This document shows, piece after piece, positions 1 to 7,446 of a DNA stretch of 64,000 nucleotides. The notes beneath the pieces were generated by a model. It made no database searches. It was not told the origin of the DNA and worked only from the letters and a program-made list of their open reading frames with translations. Origin of the DNA: Rhodocista pekingensis. Lineage in GTDB: Bacteria; Pseudomonadota; Alphaproteobacteria; Azospirillales; Azospirillaceae. The translations under genes and the position numbers were made by a program. The stretch covers positions 135,591 to 199,590 of the forward strand of contig NZ_JBHTCM010000007.1 in assembly GCF_042665545.1 (NCBI RefSeq), written 5' to 3'. How positions within the stretch are numbered: the first letter of the stretch is position 1; every line of letters begins with the position of its first letter.

Positions 1-16
1 TTCCGACAGAGGCCCC

Positions 17-502
17 ATGCCGTCCTTCGACATCGTCTCCAAGACCGACCTCGCCGAGGTGCAGAACGCCATCGACGGCGTGCTGCGCGAGATCCAGAAC
101 CGCTTCGATTTCAAGGGCTCCAAGAGCACGATCGAGCGCAAGGAGAACGAGATCACCCTTCATACCGAGGACAAGACCAAGCTGTCCCAGCTCCAGGAGA
201 TGGTGAAGGGCTACTTCGTGCGCCGCAAGCTCGACCCCGGTGCGCTCGACTGGGGCCGGGAGGAGAACGCGGCCGGCAGCACCCTGCGCCAGGTGGTGAC
301 GGTGCGGCAGGGCATCGACCAGGACCTCGCCAAGAAGATCGTCAAGGCTGTCAAGGACAGCAAGATGAAGGTCCAGGCCTCGATCCAGGGCGACGAACTG
401 CGCATCACCGGCAAGAAGATCGACGACCTTCAGGAGTGCATCCGGCTGGTCAAGGGGCTGAAGATCGAACAGCCCTTGCAGTACGTGAACTTCCGCGACT
501 GA
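17..502 (+). CDS. yajQ: YajQ family nucleotide-binding protein
   Basis: 161-residue protein of the YajQ (UPF0234) family, whose members are small cytosolic proteins reported to bind RNA nucleotides or cyclic di-GMP. The N-terminus MPSFDIVSKTDLAEVQNA and the internal segment NRFDFKGSKSTIER are hallmarks of the family, and the full length of about 160 residues is typical, so the gene is complete although it begins only 17 bases into the window. The C-terminus LQYVNFRD is also the usual ending. It stands alone on the plus strand and converges with the downstream kinase gene, whose stop lies five bases away. Family assignment is secure; the ligand in this organism is not known. Confidence 0.95.
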   Translation: MPSFDIVSKTDLAEVQNAIDGVLREIQNRFDFKGSKSTIERKENEITLHTEDKTKLSQLQEMVKGYFVRRKLDPGALDWGREENAAGSTLRQVVTVRQGIDQDLAKKIVKAVKDSKMKVQASIQGDELRITGKKIDDLQECIRLVKGLKIEQPLQYVNFRD

Positions 503-506
503 CCCG

Positions 507-2447
507 CTACGCCCGCCGGCGCAGGTCGGTGCCGATCGCGGCCTCGATGGCCCGGCGCAGACGGTTGGGGTGGATCGGCTTGTGCTCGATGGCGATGCCC
601 AGCTGATCCGCCTGCTCCAGCAGGTCGGGGTGGGTGTCGCCGGTCAGCAGCATGCCGGGGACCGCAGTGCCGAAGCGCGTCCGCACCTGGGCGATCAGGT
701 CCGTGCCCAGGCCGCCGCCGGGCAGCCGGTAGTCGGAGATCACCAGATCCGGCGCGCGGCCCAGCCGCTCCAGCGCCGCCAGCAGCCCCGGCGCGTCCGG
801 GGCCGCCGCGGGCCGCAGCCCCCAGTCGCTCAGCATCGCCTCCAGGGCGGCCAGTTGCAGGCGGTCGTCCTCGGCCACGGCCACGACGATGCCGGGGGTG
901 CGGCCCCGCTCGTCCCCGTCCCCGCCGTTGCCCGCGGCGGGCAGGGCCGCCCGCGCCAGCGGCACCGTCACGCTGAAGCAGGACCCCCTGCCGGGAACCG
1001 AGCGCACCTCCACCCGATGGCCCAGCAACTGGGCCGTGCGGCTCACGATGGCGAGGCCCAGCCCGAGGCCCTGGCGGCGGTCGCGCGGGCCCTCGTCGAG
1101 CTGGACGAACTCCTCGAAGATGGCCTGCTGCTTGTCCGCCGGAATGCCGCTGCCGGTATCCCAGACCTCCAGCCGCAGATGTCCGCCCTGCCGGCGGGCC
1201 CCCAGCAGCAGGGCGCCCCGGGCCGTGTTGCGCACGGCGTTGCTCAGCAGGTTGCGCAGCATGCGGTCCAGCAGCACCGGATCGGAGCGGATGTCCACCG
1301 TGGCCGGCACCACCCGCATGCGCAGCCCCTTGACGGCGGCCTGGGGCGCGAATTCCTGGGCCAGCCGGCGCAGCATCGGGCCGGCGGGCACGCTGGCCAG
1401 CGAGGGTGTGACCGTCGCCGCCTCCAGCGCCGACAGTTCCAGCAGCGCGTTCAGCAGGCTCTCGCCCGAATCCAGCGATTCGCCCAGCTTGTGGGCGAGG
1501 TCGAGCTGCGTCGGGTCCTCCAGCCGGGACTCCAGCAGGTGCAGGAACAGCCGCATGGCCTGGAAGGGCTGACGCAGGTCGTGGCTGGCCGCGGCCAGGA
1601 AGCGGGACTTGGCCCGGTTCGCCCGCTCCGCCTCCAGCTTCGCGGCTTCCGCCTCGGCCTTGCGGCGCATGTCCGCGGTGACGTCGATGGCGATGCCGGT
1701 CAGCCCGACGATGACGCCGTTCTCCCGCTGCGGTTCCACGGCGATGTCGGTCCAGCGATCGGCCACCCCGTCCCGTGCCGGCATGCGGAAGGTCTGGCGG
1801 TCGCCGCGGCCGCTCTCCAGGACACGCTTCTTGAAGGCGTACATCTCCGCCAGACCGACGCCCGGCAGGTCCAGCATCAGGTCGGTGCGGCCCAGGAAGT
1901 CTTCATCCCGCAGGCCCTTGGGCAGATTGTAGACCCAGGTGTAGCGGAGATGACGGTCCTGGGTGAAGATCGTCACCGGGGCCACGCGCAGGGCCAGACG
2001 CAGGCGCATCTCGCTCTGTTCGGCTGCCCGGGCCGCCATGCGCTCGTGCGTCACGTCGATGCCGATGCCGGTCAGCCCGACGACGCGGCCGTCCGGCGCC
2101 CGCATCGGCGTCAGGCGCAGATCGAAGACCTGCACCCCCTCCGGTCCCGCCAGCGGAAAGGACAGCCGCTCCGCCGCCCCCGTCTCCAGCACGCGCTGTT
2201 TCGTGGAGATCAGCAGGCACTGGTCGGGGCTGCGGGGGATGTCGTGGTCGGTGCGGCCGATCATGCCGTCGGGATGCAGGGACACGCCGTCGGTGGCCCA
2301 GAGATAGCGCAGATCGCAGTCCTGCACGAACAGGACGACCGGGCCGGCGCCCGCGGCTTCCCGCAGCGCGCCTTCCCAGGCACGCAGGGCGCGTACCGCG
2401 TGCTGGAGTTCCTCCGCCTCGGACGCGCTCACGCGGTTGGCGGGCAT
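507..2447 (-). CDS. PAS-domain hybrid sensor histidine kinase/response regulator
   Basis: Cytoplasmic hybrid two-component kinase of about 646 residues with no membrane segment. Numbering from the ATG at 2447, two PAS domains occupy roughly residues 25-135 and 150-260. A HisKA domain follows with the phospho-acceptor in SHDLRQPFQAM (His about 289), then a HATPase domain with NLLSNAVRNT, DTGSGIP and GLGLGLAIV. A receiver domain ends the protein (EDD cluster, phospho-acceptor Asp in ISDYRLPGG near 572, conserved Lys in HKP). The frame stays open to a TTG at 2513, but neither start has a good ribosome-binding site, so the N-terminus is uncertain. The input signal and target are unknown, and no partner regulator is adjacent. 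Confidence 0.88.
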   Translation of the reverse strand: MPANRVSASEAEELQHAVRALRAWEGALREAAGAGPVVLFVQDCDLRYLWATDGVSLHPDGMIGRTDHDIPRSPDQCLLISTKQRVLETGAAERLSFPLAGPEGVQVFDLRLTPMRAPDGRVVGLTGIGIDVTHERMAARAAEQSEMRLRLALRVAPVTIFTQDRHLRYTWVYNLPKGLRDEDFLGRTDLMLDLPGVGLAEMYAFKKRVLESGRGDRQTFRMPARDGVADRWTDIAVEPQRENGVIVGLTGIAIDVTADMRRKAEAEAAKLEAERANRAKSRFLAAASHDLRQPFQAMRLFLHLLESRLEDPTQLDLAHKLGESLDSGESLLNALLELSALEAATVTPSLASVPAGPMLRRLAQEFAPQAAVKGLRMRVVPATVDIRSDPVLLDRMLRNLLSNAVRNTARGALLLGARRQGGHLRLEVWDTGSGIPADKQQAIFEEFVQLDEGPRDRRQGLGLGLAIVSRTAQLLGHRVEVRSVPGRGSCFSVTVPLARAALPAAGNGGDGDERGRTPGIVVAVAEDDRLQLAALEAMLSDWGLRPAAAPDAPGLLAALERLGRAPDLVISDYRLPGGGLGTDLIAQVRTRFGTAVPGMLLTGDTHPDLLEQADQLGIAIEHKPIHPNRLRRAIEAAIGTDLRRRA

Positions 2448-2629
2448 CAGGGCGCGAAACAGACTGAGCAAGGCTGGGGACTCTTCTGAACGACGGTTAC
2501 CCGGTGGCCGCAAGGATTAGAAAGTTGAATGGAACGATTGGAAACAGCCGCTTTCGGGGCATGGTCGAAAGTAATAGTCTATGCAGTCGATAGCGCTTTC
2601 GGCCGAGGCCCCGGTTCCGATACACCCTA

Positions 2630-3394
2630 TCAGGTCACGATGAAGCGGCGGTCCGACTTTTCCAGGACAAGTGCCGTCAGCCGCCCGGTGACATAGGCGC
2701 CGGTGTCGATGCCGATCCGGTTCGGCTGCACGTCCGGGGCCTCGCTGATGGAATGGCCGTGGACCACCAGGGCGCCATGATCGGTGGTGGAGGCCAGGAA
2801 GGCGTCCCGGATCCACAGCATGTCGCCTTCCTCCTGCTGGTGCAGCGGGCGGCCGGGCCGGATGCCGGCATGCACGAACAGGTAGTCGCCGACGGCGACA
2901 TGGGTGCGCAGCGCCGTCAGGAAGGCCAGATGATGCCGCGGCAGCTTCTCGCGCAGGTCGAGCCGGGCCTCCTCCAGCCAGACAGATTCGGGCAGACCGT
3001 CGCGCCGGCGCACGCCGTAGCTCATCAGGGTGGCCAGGCCGCCGAAGCGCATCCAGTCCACCCCGACGCCGGGGTCCTCCAGGAAGCGTAGCAGCGCATC
3101 CTCATGGTTGCCCTTCAGGCAGATCATCCCGAAGCCCGGCGGCGGGCCGCCGGCCAGCCGCTCCACCACCCCGGCGGAGTCCAGGCCGCGGTCGACATAG
3201 TCTCCCAGCAGCACCAGCGTATGTTGAAGCTCCGGTGCCGCGGCGGCGTCCGCACGGATGCGCTCCAGCAGCCGGTCCAGCAGGTCGGCACGGCCATGGA
3301 TGTCGCCGATGGCATAGAGGCGCTGGCCTTCCGGCACCGTTGCGATGCGCGGCGGCGGTTTCGCCGTCTGTCGCCGGAACCAGGAACCGATCAC
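2630..3394 (-). CDS. Metallophosphoesterase, PPP-family serine/threonine phosphatase-like
   Basis: 254-residue calcineurin-like phosphoesterase. The metal-binding signature motifs appear in order: GDIHGRADLLDRLL, GDYVDRGLDS and KGNHEDALLRF, followed by a downstream HAGI and a C-terminal VVHGHSISEAP. This arrangement is that of bacterial PrpA/ApaH-like protein phosphatases that use a dinuclear metal centre to remove phosphate from proteins or dinucleoside polyphosphates. The start is a GTG with a GGAG element about ten bases upstream. The gene is monocistronic between a kinase and an exported hypothetical gene, all on the minus strand. Class assignment is firm; the substrate cannot be read from sequence. 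Confidence 0.88.
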   Translation of the reverse strand: MIGSWFRRQTAKPPPRIATVPEGQRLYAIGDIHGRADLLDRLLERIRADAAAAPELQHTLVLLGDYVDRGLDSAGVVERLAGGPPPGFGMICLKGNHEDALLRFLEDPGVGVDWMRFGGLATLMSYGVRRRDGLPESVWLEEARLDLREKLPRHHLAFLTALRTHVAVGDYLFVHAGIRPGRPLHQQEEGDMLWIRDAFLASTTDHGALVVHGHSISEAPDVQPNRIGIDTGAYVTGRLTALVLEKSDRRFIVT

Positions 3395-3458
3395 GCAGGT
3401 CCACTCCCGTTGCCGCCGGGCCGCCCCTCCCTCCGGACGGGGCGGCGCGGTCCGCAGA

Positions 3459-4205
3459 TTAGGGGAGGGGGGCCGGCGAGTCCAAGAGGATGTCCAGTCC
3501 TTCCAGGGGCACGCTCACCGTGCGCCGGTCGAAGACGGTCCAGTGGTAGGGGGCGGGCTCCTCCTCCCGGCGGACATGGAAGCTCAGATGCAGCATCCGG
3601 CCCCGGCGCAGCTCCGGCAGCAGCCGGTCGGTGCCGGGGCAGGTGACGCCCAGCCGCCGCGTCTCCTTCAAGAGGGCGAAGCGGGCCACCAGTTCGCTCG
3701 CGGCGTCCGTGCCGGGGGCGAGACGTCCGGTCGCCACCTCCTCCAGGAAGGCGGTGAAGGCCGGTGCCATCGGCGTCCGCAGGGCGCTCGGTCCCTCATC
3801 CACGGCGCGGGCCAGCGCGACCAGCTCCCGGTCGGTGTGGAAGCCGTGGACAGGGCCGTCATCCACCTGGAGCAGCACCGGCCGGCGCACGTCGATGTCG
3901 CGGTCGAAACCGACATGGAGGCTGGTGCAGGCGGAGTCGCGGCGCAGGGTGATGCTGGCCCGTCCGCGGCCACCGCGGTGGTCGGCATAGGCGGGGCGGG
4001 CGCTGACGGTACAGGTCCGCGCCGCCTCACGCCCGTCGCAGGTGGCATGCCAGATCCCCTGGCGGGCCTGCTCCGGCCGGCCCCCGTCGCTTGGGGCAGG
4101 ACCGTCGGCCGCGGCGGCCGGCAGCGCCGTCAGCCCCAGCATGACGGCCAGGGCCGCAGGGCGGAACGCCGCCGCGGCCGGGCGGCGGGAGAAGGGGAAG
4201 CGCAT
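3459..4205 (-). CDS. Exported hypothetical protein
   Basis: 248-residue protein from an ATG at 4205. The N-terminus MRFPFSRRPAAAAFRP followed by AALAVMLGLTALPAAAADG is a typical Sec signal peptide with predicted cleavage after AAAA. The mature part contains four widely spaced cysteines (ATCDG, TCTVS, SACTS, VTCPG) that could form disulfides in the periplasm. The GIWHATCDGREAARTCTVS portion faintly resembles IalB-type invasion-associated proteins, but the similarity is too weak to name it. The frame remains open upstream to 4454, but that extension is Pro/Arg-rich and has no signal sequence. Function is unknown. Confidence 0.7.
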   Translation of the reverse strand: MRFPFSRRPAAAAFRPAALAVMLGLTALPAAAADGPAPSDGGRPEQARQGIWHATCDGREAARTCTVSARPAYADHRGGRGRASITLRRDSACTSLHVGFDRDIDVRRPVLLQVDDGPVHGFHTDRELVALARAVDEGPSALRTPMAPAFTAFLEEVATGRLAPGTDAASELVARFALLKETRRLGVTCPGTDRLLPELRRGRMLHLSFHVRREEEPAPYHWTVFDRRTVSVPLEGLDILLDSPAPLP

Positions 4206-4516
4206 GGGCGCACTCCGTCGGGGTCTTTCCCGACTCTTCGCCGGCGTCCCTTGCCGGTCCGTTAACGGTCCCCGCACGGTCACGGCCGCGACCAATGGAC
4301 GCCGGGCGGGCGGTCCCGCGGGCCGTCGGAGAGGTTGCGGCCCGTGGCCGGCGGGCCCATATCGACGGGATCGGTTCCGCGGCGCTTTCCGCAGGGCGGG
4401 GGCCGCGCGACGAGGGGACGTTCGAGGAGGGGGCGTTCGGGGACTTGTCTCCATCCTCGGCCGTTGGTGTCCACGGGGACAGTACCGGGACGACGGAACC
4501 GGACCAGAGGAGAACC
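4206..4516. other. Intergenic region between divergent genes
   Basis: These 311 bases separate the minus-strand exported hypothetical gene from the plus-strand small membrane protein. I see no convincing open frame, tRNA or terminator. The region is very GC-rich and must carry promoters for both directions, but I cannot point to a clear -35/-10 pair. A Shine-Dalgarno sequence (AGAGGAGAACC) lies directly before the ATG at 4517. Confidence 0.5.
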
Positions 4517-4879
4517 ATGAGCGTGCTGGACGATCAGCCGCCGGCGGGGTTCCCGATCCAGCCGGTGGCCTTGAAGATTCTGGGGGACGGCGTGCTCGCC
4601 GCCACCATCGTGCGGGCGTCGGACCTGCCGCCCGACCAGGGCCTGTGGGCGATGCTCCTGGCCTTCATCATCGCCGTGCTGGCCAGCATGGCGGCGGGCA
4701 CCATGCTCGTCCGCCGCGGCCAGCGCGAACTGTGGGACGTGACCTCCGTGGCCTGCCTGGGCGCCATGGCGGTGCTCCTGTTCCTGAACGGGGCGCTGCT
4801 GGTCGGCCTTCTGATGCTGTGGCTGGCCTGGTACCGCTGGCAGCGGATCGAGGCGGGCGGCGGCGGGGACGGGGCGTGA
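4517..4879 (+). CDS. Small integral membrane protein
   Basis: 120-residue protein starting at an ATG preceded by a strong AGAGGAG ribosome-binding site. Hydrophobic stretches around residues 42-65 (AMLLAFIIAVLASMAAGTML) and 75-105 (CLGAMAVLLFLNGALLVGLL, then a tryptophan-rich end) predict two or three membrane helices, with short polar ends. No family is recognised. Its stop codon overlaps the GTG start of the next gene (GTGA), so the two are translationally coupled and probably work together at the inner membrane or periplasm. This start is preferred because upstream in-frame sequence is arginine-rich and lacks a ribosome-binding site. Confidence 0.72.
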   Translation: MSVLDDQPPAGFPIQPVALKILGDGVLAATIVRASDLPPDQGLWAMLLAFIIAVLASMAAGTMLVRRGQRELWDVTSVACLGAMAVLLFLNGALLVGLLMLWLAWYRWQRIEAGGGGDGA

Positions 4880-5343
4880 GCGCCCGGTCATCCTCCGCCC
4901 CTGCACGCCCGGCTCCCGGAAGCGCTGCCCCCGCCGGTCCTGTCCTTGGCCGGCGGGCGCTGCTGGCAGGGGCGCTCGCGGCCCTGCCGCTGCTGCTGGC
5001 GGGAGGAACGGCCCAGGCGGGCGGTCCCTACCGGCCGCCGCAGAACCACTTCCGGCTTCAGCCCTTCGCCATCCCGGTTCCCGCCCGCGGTCCCTTCGGC
5101 CTTGCCACGGTGGAACTGGACATCGTCCTGAAGGCCGACACCTGGCGCGACTATGCCCGTTCGCAGCAGCCCCGGCTGCAAGGGCTTCTCCTGGCCGAGA
5201 ACTGGAACCTCGCCGTCGGCAGCGACGGCAAGGTGGGGGCGGAGACGGCCCTGGTTCTGAAGGAGCGGGCGACCGATATCGCCCGCGAGGTGCTGGGCGA
5301 TATCGTGACCGAGGTGCTGATCGTCTCCCTGGTCGTGACCTGA
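4876..5343 (+). CDS. Exported FliL-like protein
   Basis: 155-residue protein from a GTG that overlaps the preceding stop (GTGA). It has a twin-arginine-like leader (GRRALLAGALAALPLLLAGG, then TAQA) indicating export. The mature domain, VELDIVLKADTWRDYARSQQ through DIVTEVLIVSLVVT, has the pattern of the FliL/stomatin-like flagellar basal-body fold: a beta strand, a helix carrying the chain modification, and a closing strand. FliL normally keeps its N-terminal membrane anchor and sits in a flagellar operon; here there are no flagellar genes and the leader looks cleavable, so a non-flagellar role is possible. The FliL resemblance is my inference from pattern, not a verified match. Confidence 0.65.
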   Translation: MSARSSSAPARPAPGSAAPAGPVLGRRALLAGALAALPLLLAGGTAQAGGPYRPPQNHFRLQPFAIPVPARGPFGLATVELDIVLKADTWRDYARSQQPRLQGLLLAENWNLAVGSDGKVGAETALVLKERATDIAREVLGDIVTEVLIVSLVVT

Positions 5344-5370
5344 GCGGGCCGGTCGTGACCTGAGCGGCGC
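5331..5370. repeat. 20-bp tandem duplication spanning a stop codon
   Basis: The sequence GGTCGTGACCTGAGCG occurs at 5331-5346 and again at 5351-5366, forming two 20-bp units that differ only at their last bases. The first copy contains the last codons and stop of the FliL-like gene; the second lies just downstream. It looks like a recent small slippage duplication. Confidence 0.8.
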
Positions 5371-5402
5371 CGGGCGCGCGGGCAGCGCAGCCCCAGAGGG
5401 CA

Positions 5403-6407
5403 TCACCCCCAGAGCGCCGGCTCCGGGGGCGATACCGTCGCCCCGACGTAGCGCAGGCCGGGGTCGCGGTCGCGTGCCAGCAGCAGCGGCCCGTCCAGGT
5501 CCACGTAGCGCGTGCCCTGCGCCAGCAGCAGGGCCGGCGCCATGGAAAGCGAGGTCGCCACCATGCAGCCGACCATCACCTCCAGCCCGGCAGCCAGGGC
5601 GGCGTCACGCAGGGCCAGCGCCTCGGTCAGGCCGCCGGTCTTGTCCAGCTTGACGTTCACCACCCGGTACTTGCCGCGCAGCCGCTCCAGGCTGTCCAGC
5701 CCGTGGACGGACTCGTCCGCCCCCAGCGGCACCGGGCTCTCGTAGCCCAGCAGCGCGTCGTCGTCCGCGGCGGGCAGGGGCTGCTCGATCAGCTCCACCC
5801 CCAGCCGGTGGAAGTCGGGCGCGAGGCGGTGCAGCGACTCGGGCGTCCAGCCCTCGTTGGCGTCCACGATCAGGCGCGACGCCGGGGCGTGCGTCCGCAC
5901 CGCCGCCACCCGCTCCAGGTCCAGCCCGTCCCCCGCCAGCTTCAGCTTCAGCAGCGGCCGGTCCGCCGCGTCCCGCGCCGCCCGCGCCATGGCGTCGGGC
6001 GCGTCGATGGACAGGGTGAAGGCGGTCGTGACGGGAGCGGGGGCCGCATCCAGGCCGGCGCGCTGCCAGACCGGCAGGCCGGTCAGCTTCGCCTCCAGGT
6101 CCCAGAGCGCGCAGTCCAGCGCGTTGCGCGCCGCCCCCGGCGGCAGCGCCCGTTGCAGCGCCGCCCGGTCCAGCCCGGCGGCGACGGCGCCGGCCAGCCC
6201 TTCCAGCGCCGCGGCCACGCCCTCCACCGTCTCGCCGTAGCGGGCATAGGGGACGCACTCGCCGCGGCCGGTGACGGCGCCGTCGCTCACCTCCGCCACC
6301 ACCACCCGCGCCTCCGTCTTGGCGCCGCGGGCGATGCGGAAGGTGCCGCGGATCGGAAAGCTCTCGCAGCGCACGGTCAGGCGGCGGACCACGTCGGACG
6401 ACGGCAT
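5403..6407 (-). CDS. L-Ala-D/L-Glu dipeptide epimerase (enolase superfamily)
   Basis: 334-residue enzyme of the muconate-lactonizing/enolase superfamily. The catalytic elements appear in order: KLKLAG (the KxK acid/base lysine), IVDANEGW (metal Asp), IEQPLP (metal Glu), GADESVHG (metal Asp) and VKLDKTGG (second catalytic lysine). The DES and closing GCMVATSLSMAPALL motifs are typical of dipeptide epimerases that invert the second residue of L-Ala-D-Glu during murein peptide recycling. The start at 6407 begins the conserved VRRLTVRCESFPIRGTFRIA segment; the frame runs on to 6509 but that extension is not conserved-looking. Other superfamily substrates, such as other dipeptides, cannot be excluded. 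Confidence 0.88.
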   Translation of the reverse strand: MPSSDVVRRLTVRCESFPIRGTFRIARGAKTEARVVVAEVSDGAVTGRGECVPYARYGETVEGVAAALEGLAGAVAAGLDRAALQRALPPGAARNALDCALWDLEAKLTGLPVWQRAGLDAAPAPVTTAFTLSIDAPDAMARAARDAADRPLLKLKLAGDGLDLERVAAVRTHAPASRLIVDANEGWTPESLHRLAPDFHRLGVELIEQPLPAADDDALLGYESPVPLGADESVHGLDSLERLRGKYRVVNVKLDKTGGLTEALALRDAALAAGLEVMVGCMVATSLSMAPALLLAQGTRYVDLDGPLLLARDRDPGLRYVGATVSPPEPALWG

Positions 6408-6570
6408 CGGATCGGTTCTCTTCCTGGATCGCTCAGCGAAGGCTGGACGGGCGAACGCCCCCAGTCTACGTCCTGCGGCCAGATGCGCCAGGGGGCCGCG
6501 CGACGGCATGGTTGATTGCCGCGGCGCGTCGTCCCACTTCTGGCCTGCGCAAGCGTGATAGGGGGACTGA

Positions 6571-7404
6571 ATGGCGGCGCTCGCAACCGTCTGGCCGGCG
6601 GCCCTGGCCGAGACGAAGCTGGCCTATGCGGCCGTGCTGGCCGATCCCGGCCGGCTGCTGCGGTTCGGCGGCCTGCCGACCGTGCTGGCGCTGGGGCTCT
6701 GGGGGTTCCTGTCGATCGCCCGCCCGATGCCCGAGTCGGAGGACCCGGCCGTCATGGAAGCCTGGATGGCGGCCAATGCCGGGTATGTCCTGCTGGCCAT
6801 CCTGACCGCGATGTGGAGCTATGGCCGGCTGGTGGTGCGCTGGTCGCGCTGGACCGTCACGGGCGACGGGACGGGGGGATTCTTCGATCCCGGCCTGGGC
6901 GGGCGGGAGCTGCGGACGCTGGGCTGGTCGCTGCTGGCCGGGCTGTGCGCCATGCCGACGCTGCTGCTGCTGGTGCTCGTGGGCGATGTCTTCCTCTTCC
7001 TCGGCGCCTCCCTGTTCGGGCTGGCGGGGGAGGAGGCGGCCCTTACCGGGGCCCGGCTCGGGGCGGTGCTCGGCGGGCTGATCGGTCTGCTGCCCGCCTA
7101 CTACATCACTGGGCGGCTGCTGCCCGGGGTGGCGCCCGTGGCGCTGGACCTGCCGGCGGCGCTCGGCCCCTCCTGGCGGACGACGAAGGAGGCGGCCCTT
7201 ACCGCCATGCTGACGCTGTGGCTGATCGCCCTGCCCGGAGCCATCGTGGGGACGGTGTTGCTCCAGCTCGACCTGGGGCTGGCGCTGAACGTGGTCGGCC
7301 CGGTCCTGAGTTTCCTCGCCTATTCCGCCACCGCCGTCTCCATGGCCCGGCTCTGGCAGGCCGTGGTGGCACCGGCGGCCCCGGTGGCGCCGGAGCGGGA
7401 CTGA
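6571..7404 (+). CDS. Multipass membrane protein of unknown function
   Basis: 277-residue hydrophobic protein starting ATGGCGGCG at 6571. I count about six membrane segments: near residues 35-48, 70-82, 115-140 (LAGLCAMPTLLLLVLVGDVF), 165-182, 210-230 and 235-262. There is no recognisable catalytic motif, no signal peptide and no operon partner; the neighbours are transcribed in the opposite direction on both sides. Overall architecture recalls YIP1/DUF-type membrane proteins but I cannot assign a family. Confidence 0.72.
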   Translation: MAALATVWPAALAETKLAYAAVLADPGRLLRFGGLPTVLALGLWGFLSIARPMPESEDPAVMEAWMAANAGYVLLAILTAMWSYGRLVVRWSRWTVTGDGTGGFFDPGLGGRELRTLGWSLLAGLCAMPTLLLLVLVGDVFLFLGASLFGLAGEEAALTGARLGAVLGGLIGLLPAYYITGRLLPGVAPVALDLPAALGPSWRTTKEAALTAMLTLWLIALPGAIVGTVLLQLDLGLALNVVGPVLSFLAYSATAVSMARLWQAVVAPAAPVAPERD

Positions 7405-7446
7405 CCCCGCTCCGGCATCGCTCCGTCGCCCCGGTTCTGGGGGCCG

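Noticed and set aside
570..2489. Long open frame opposite the hybrid histidine kinase
   Set aside because: Its translation is a low-complexity Gln/Arg/Gly mix with no domain. Such antisense frames are expected at about 70% G+C opposite real genes.
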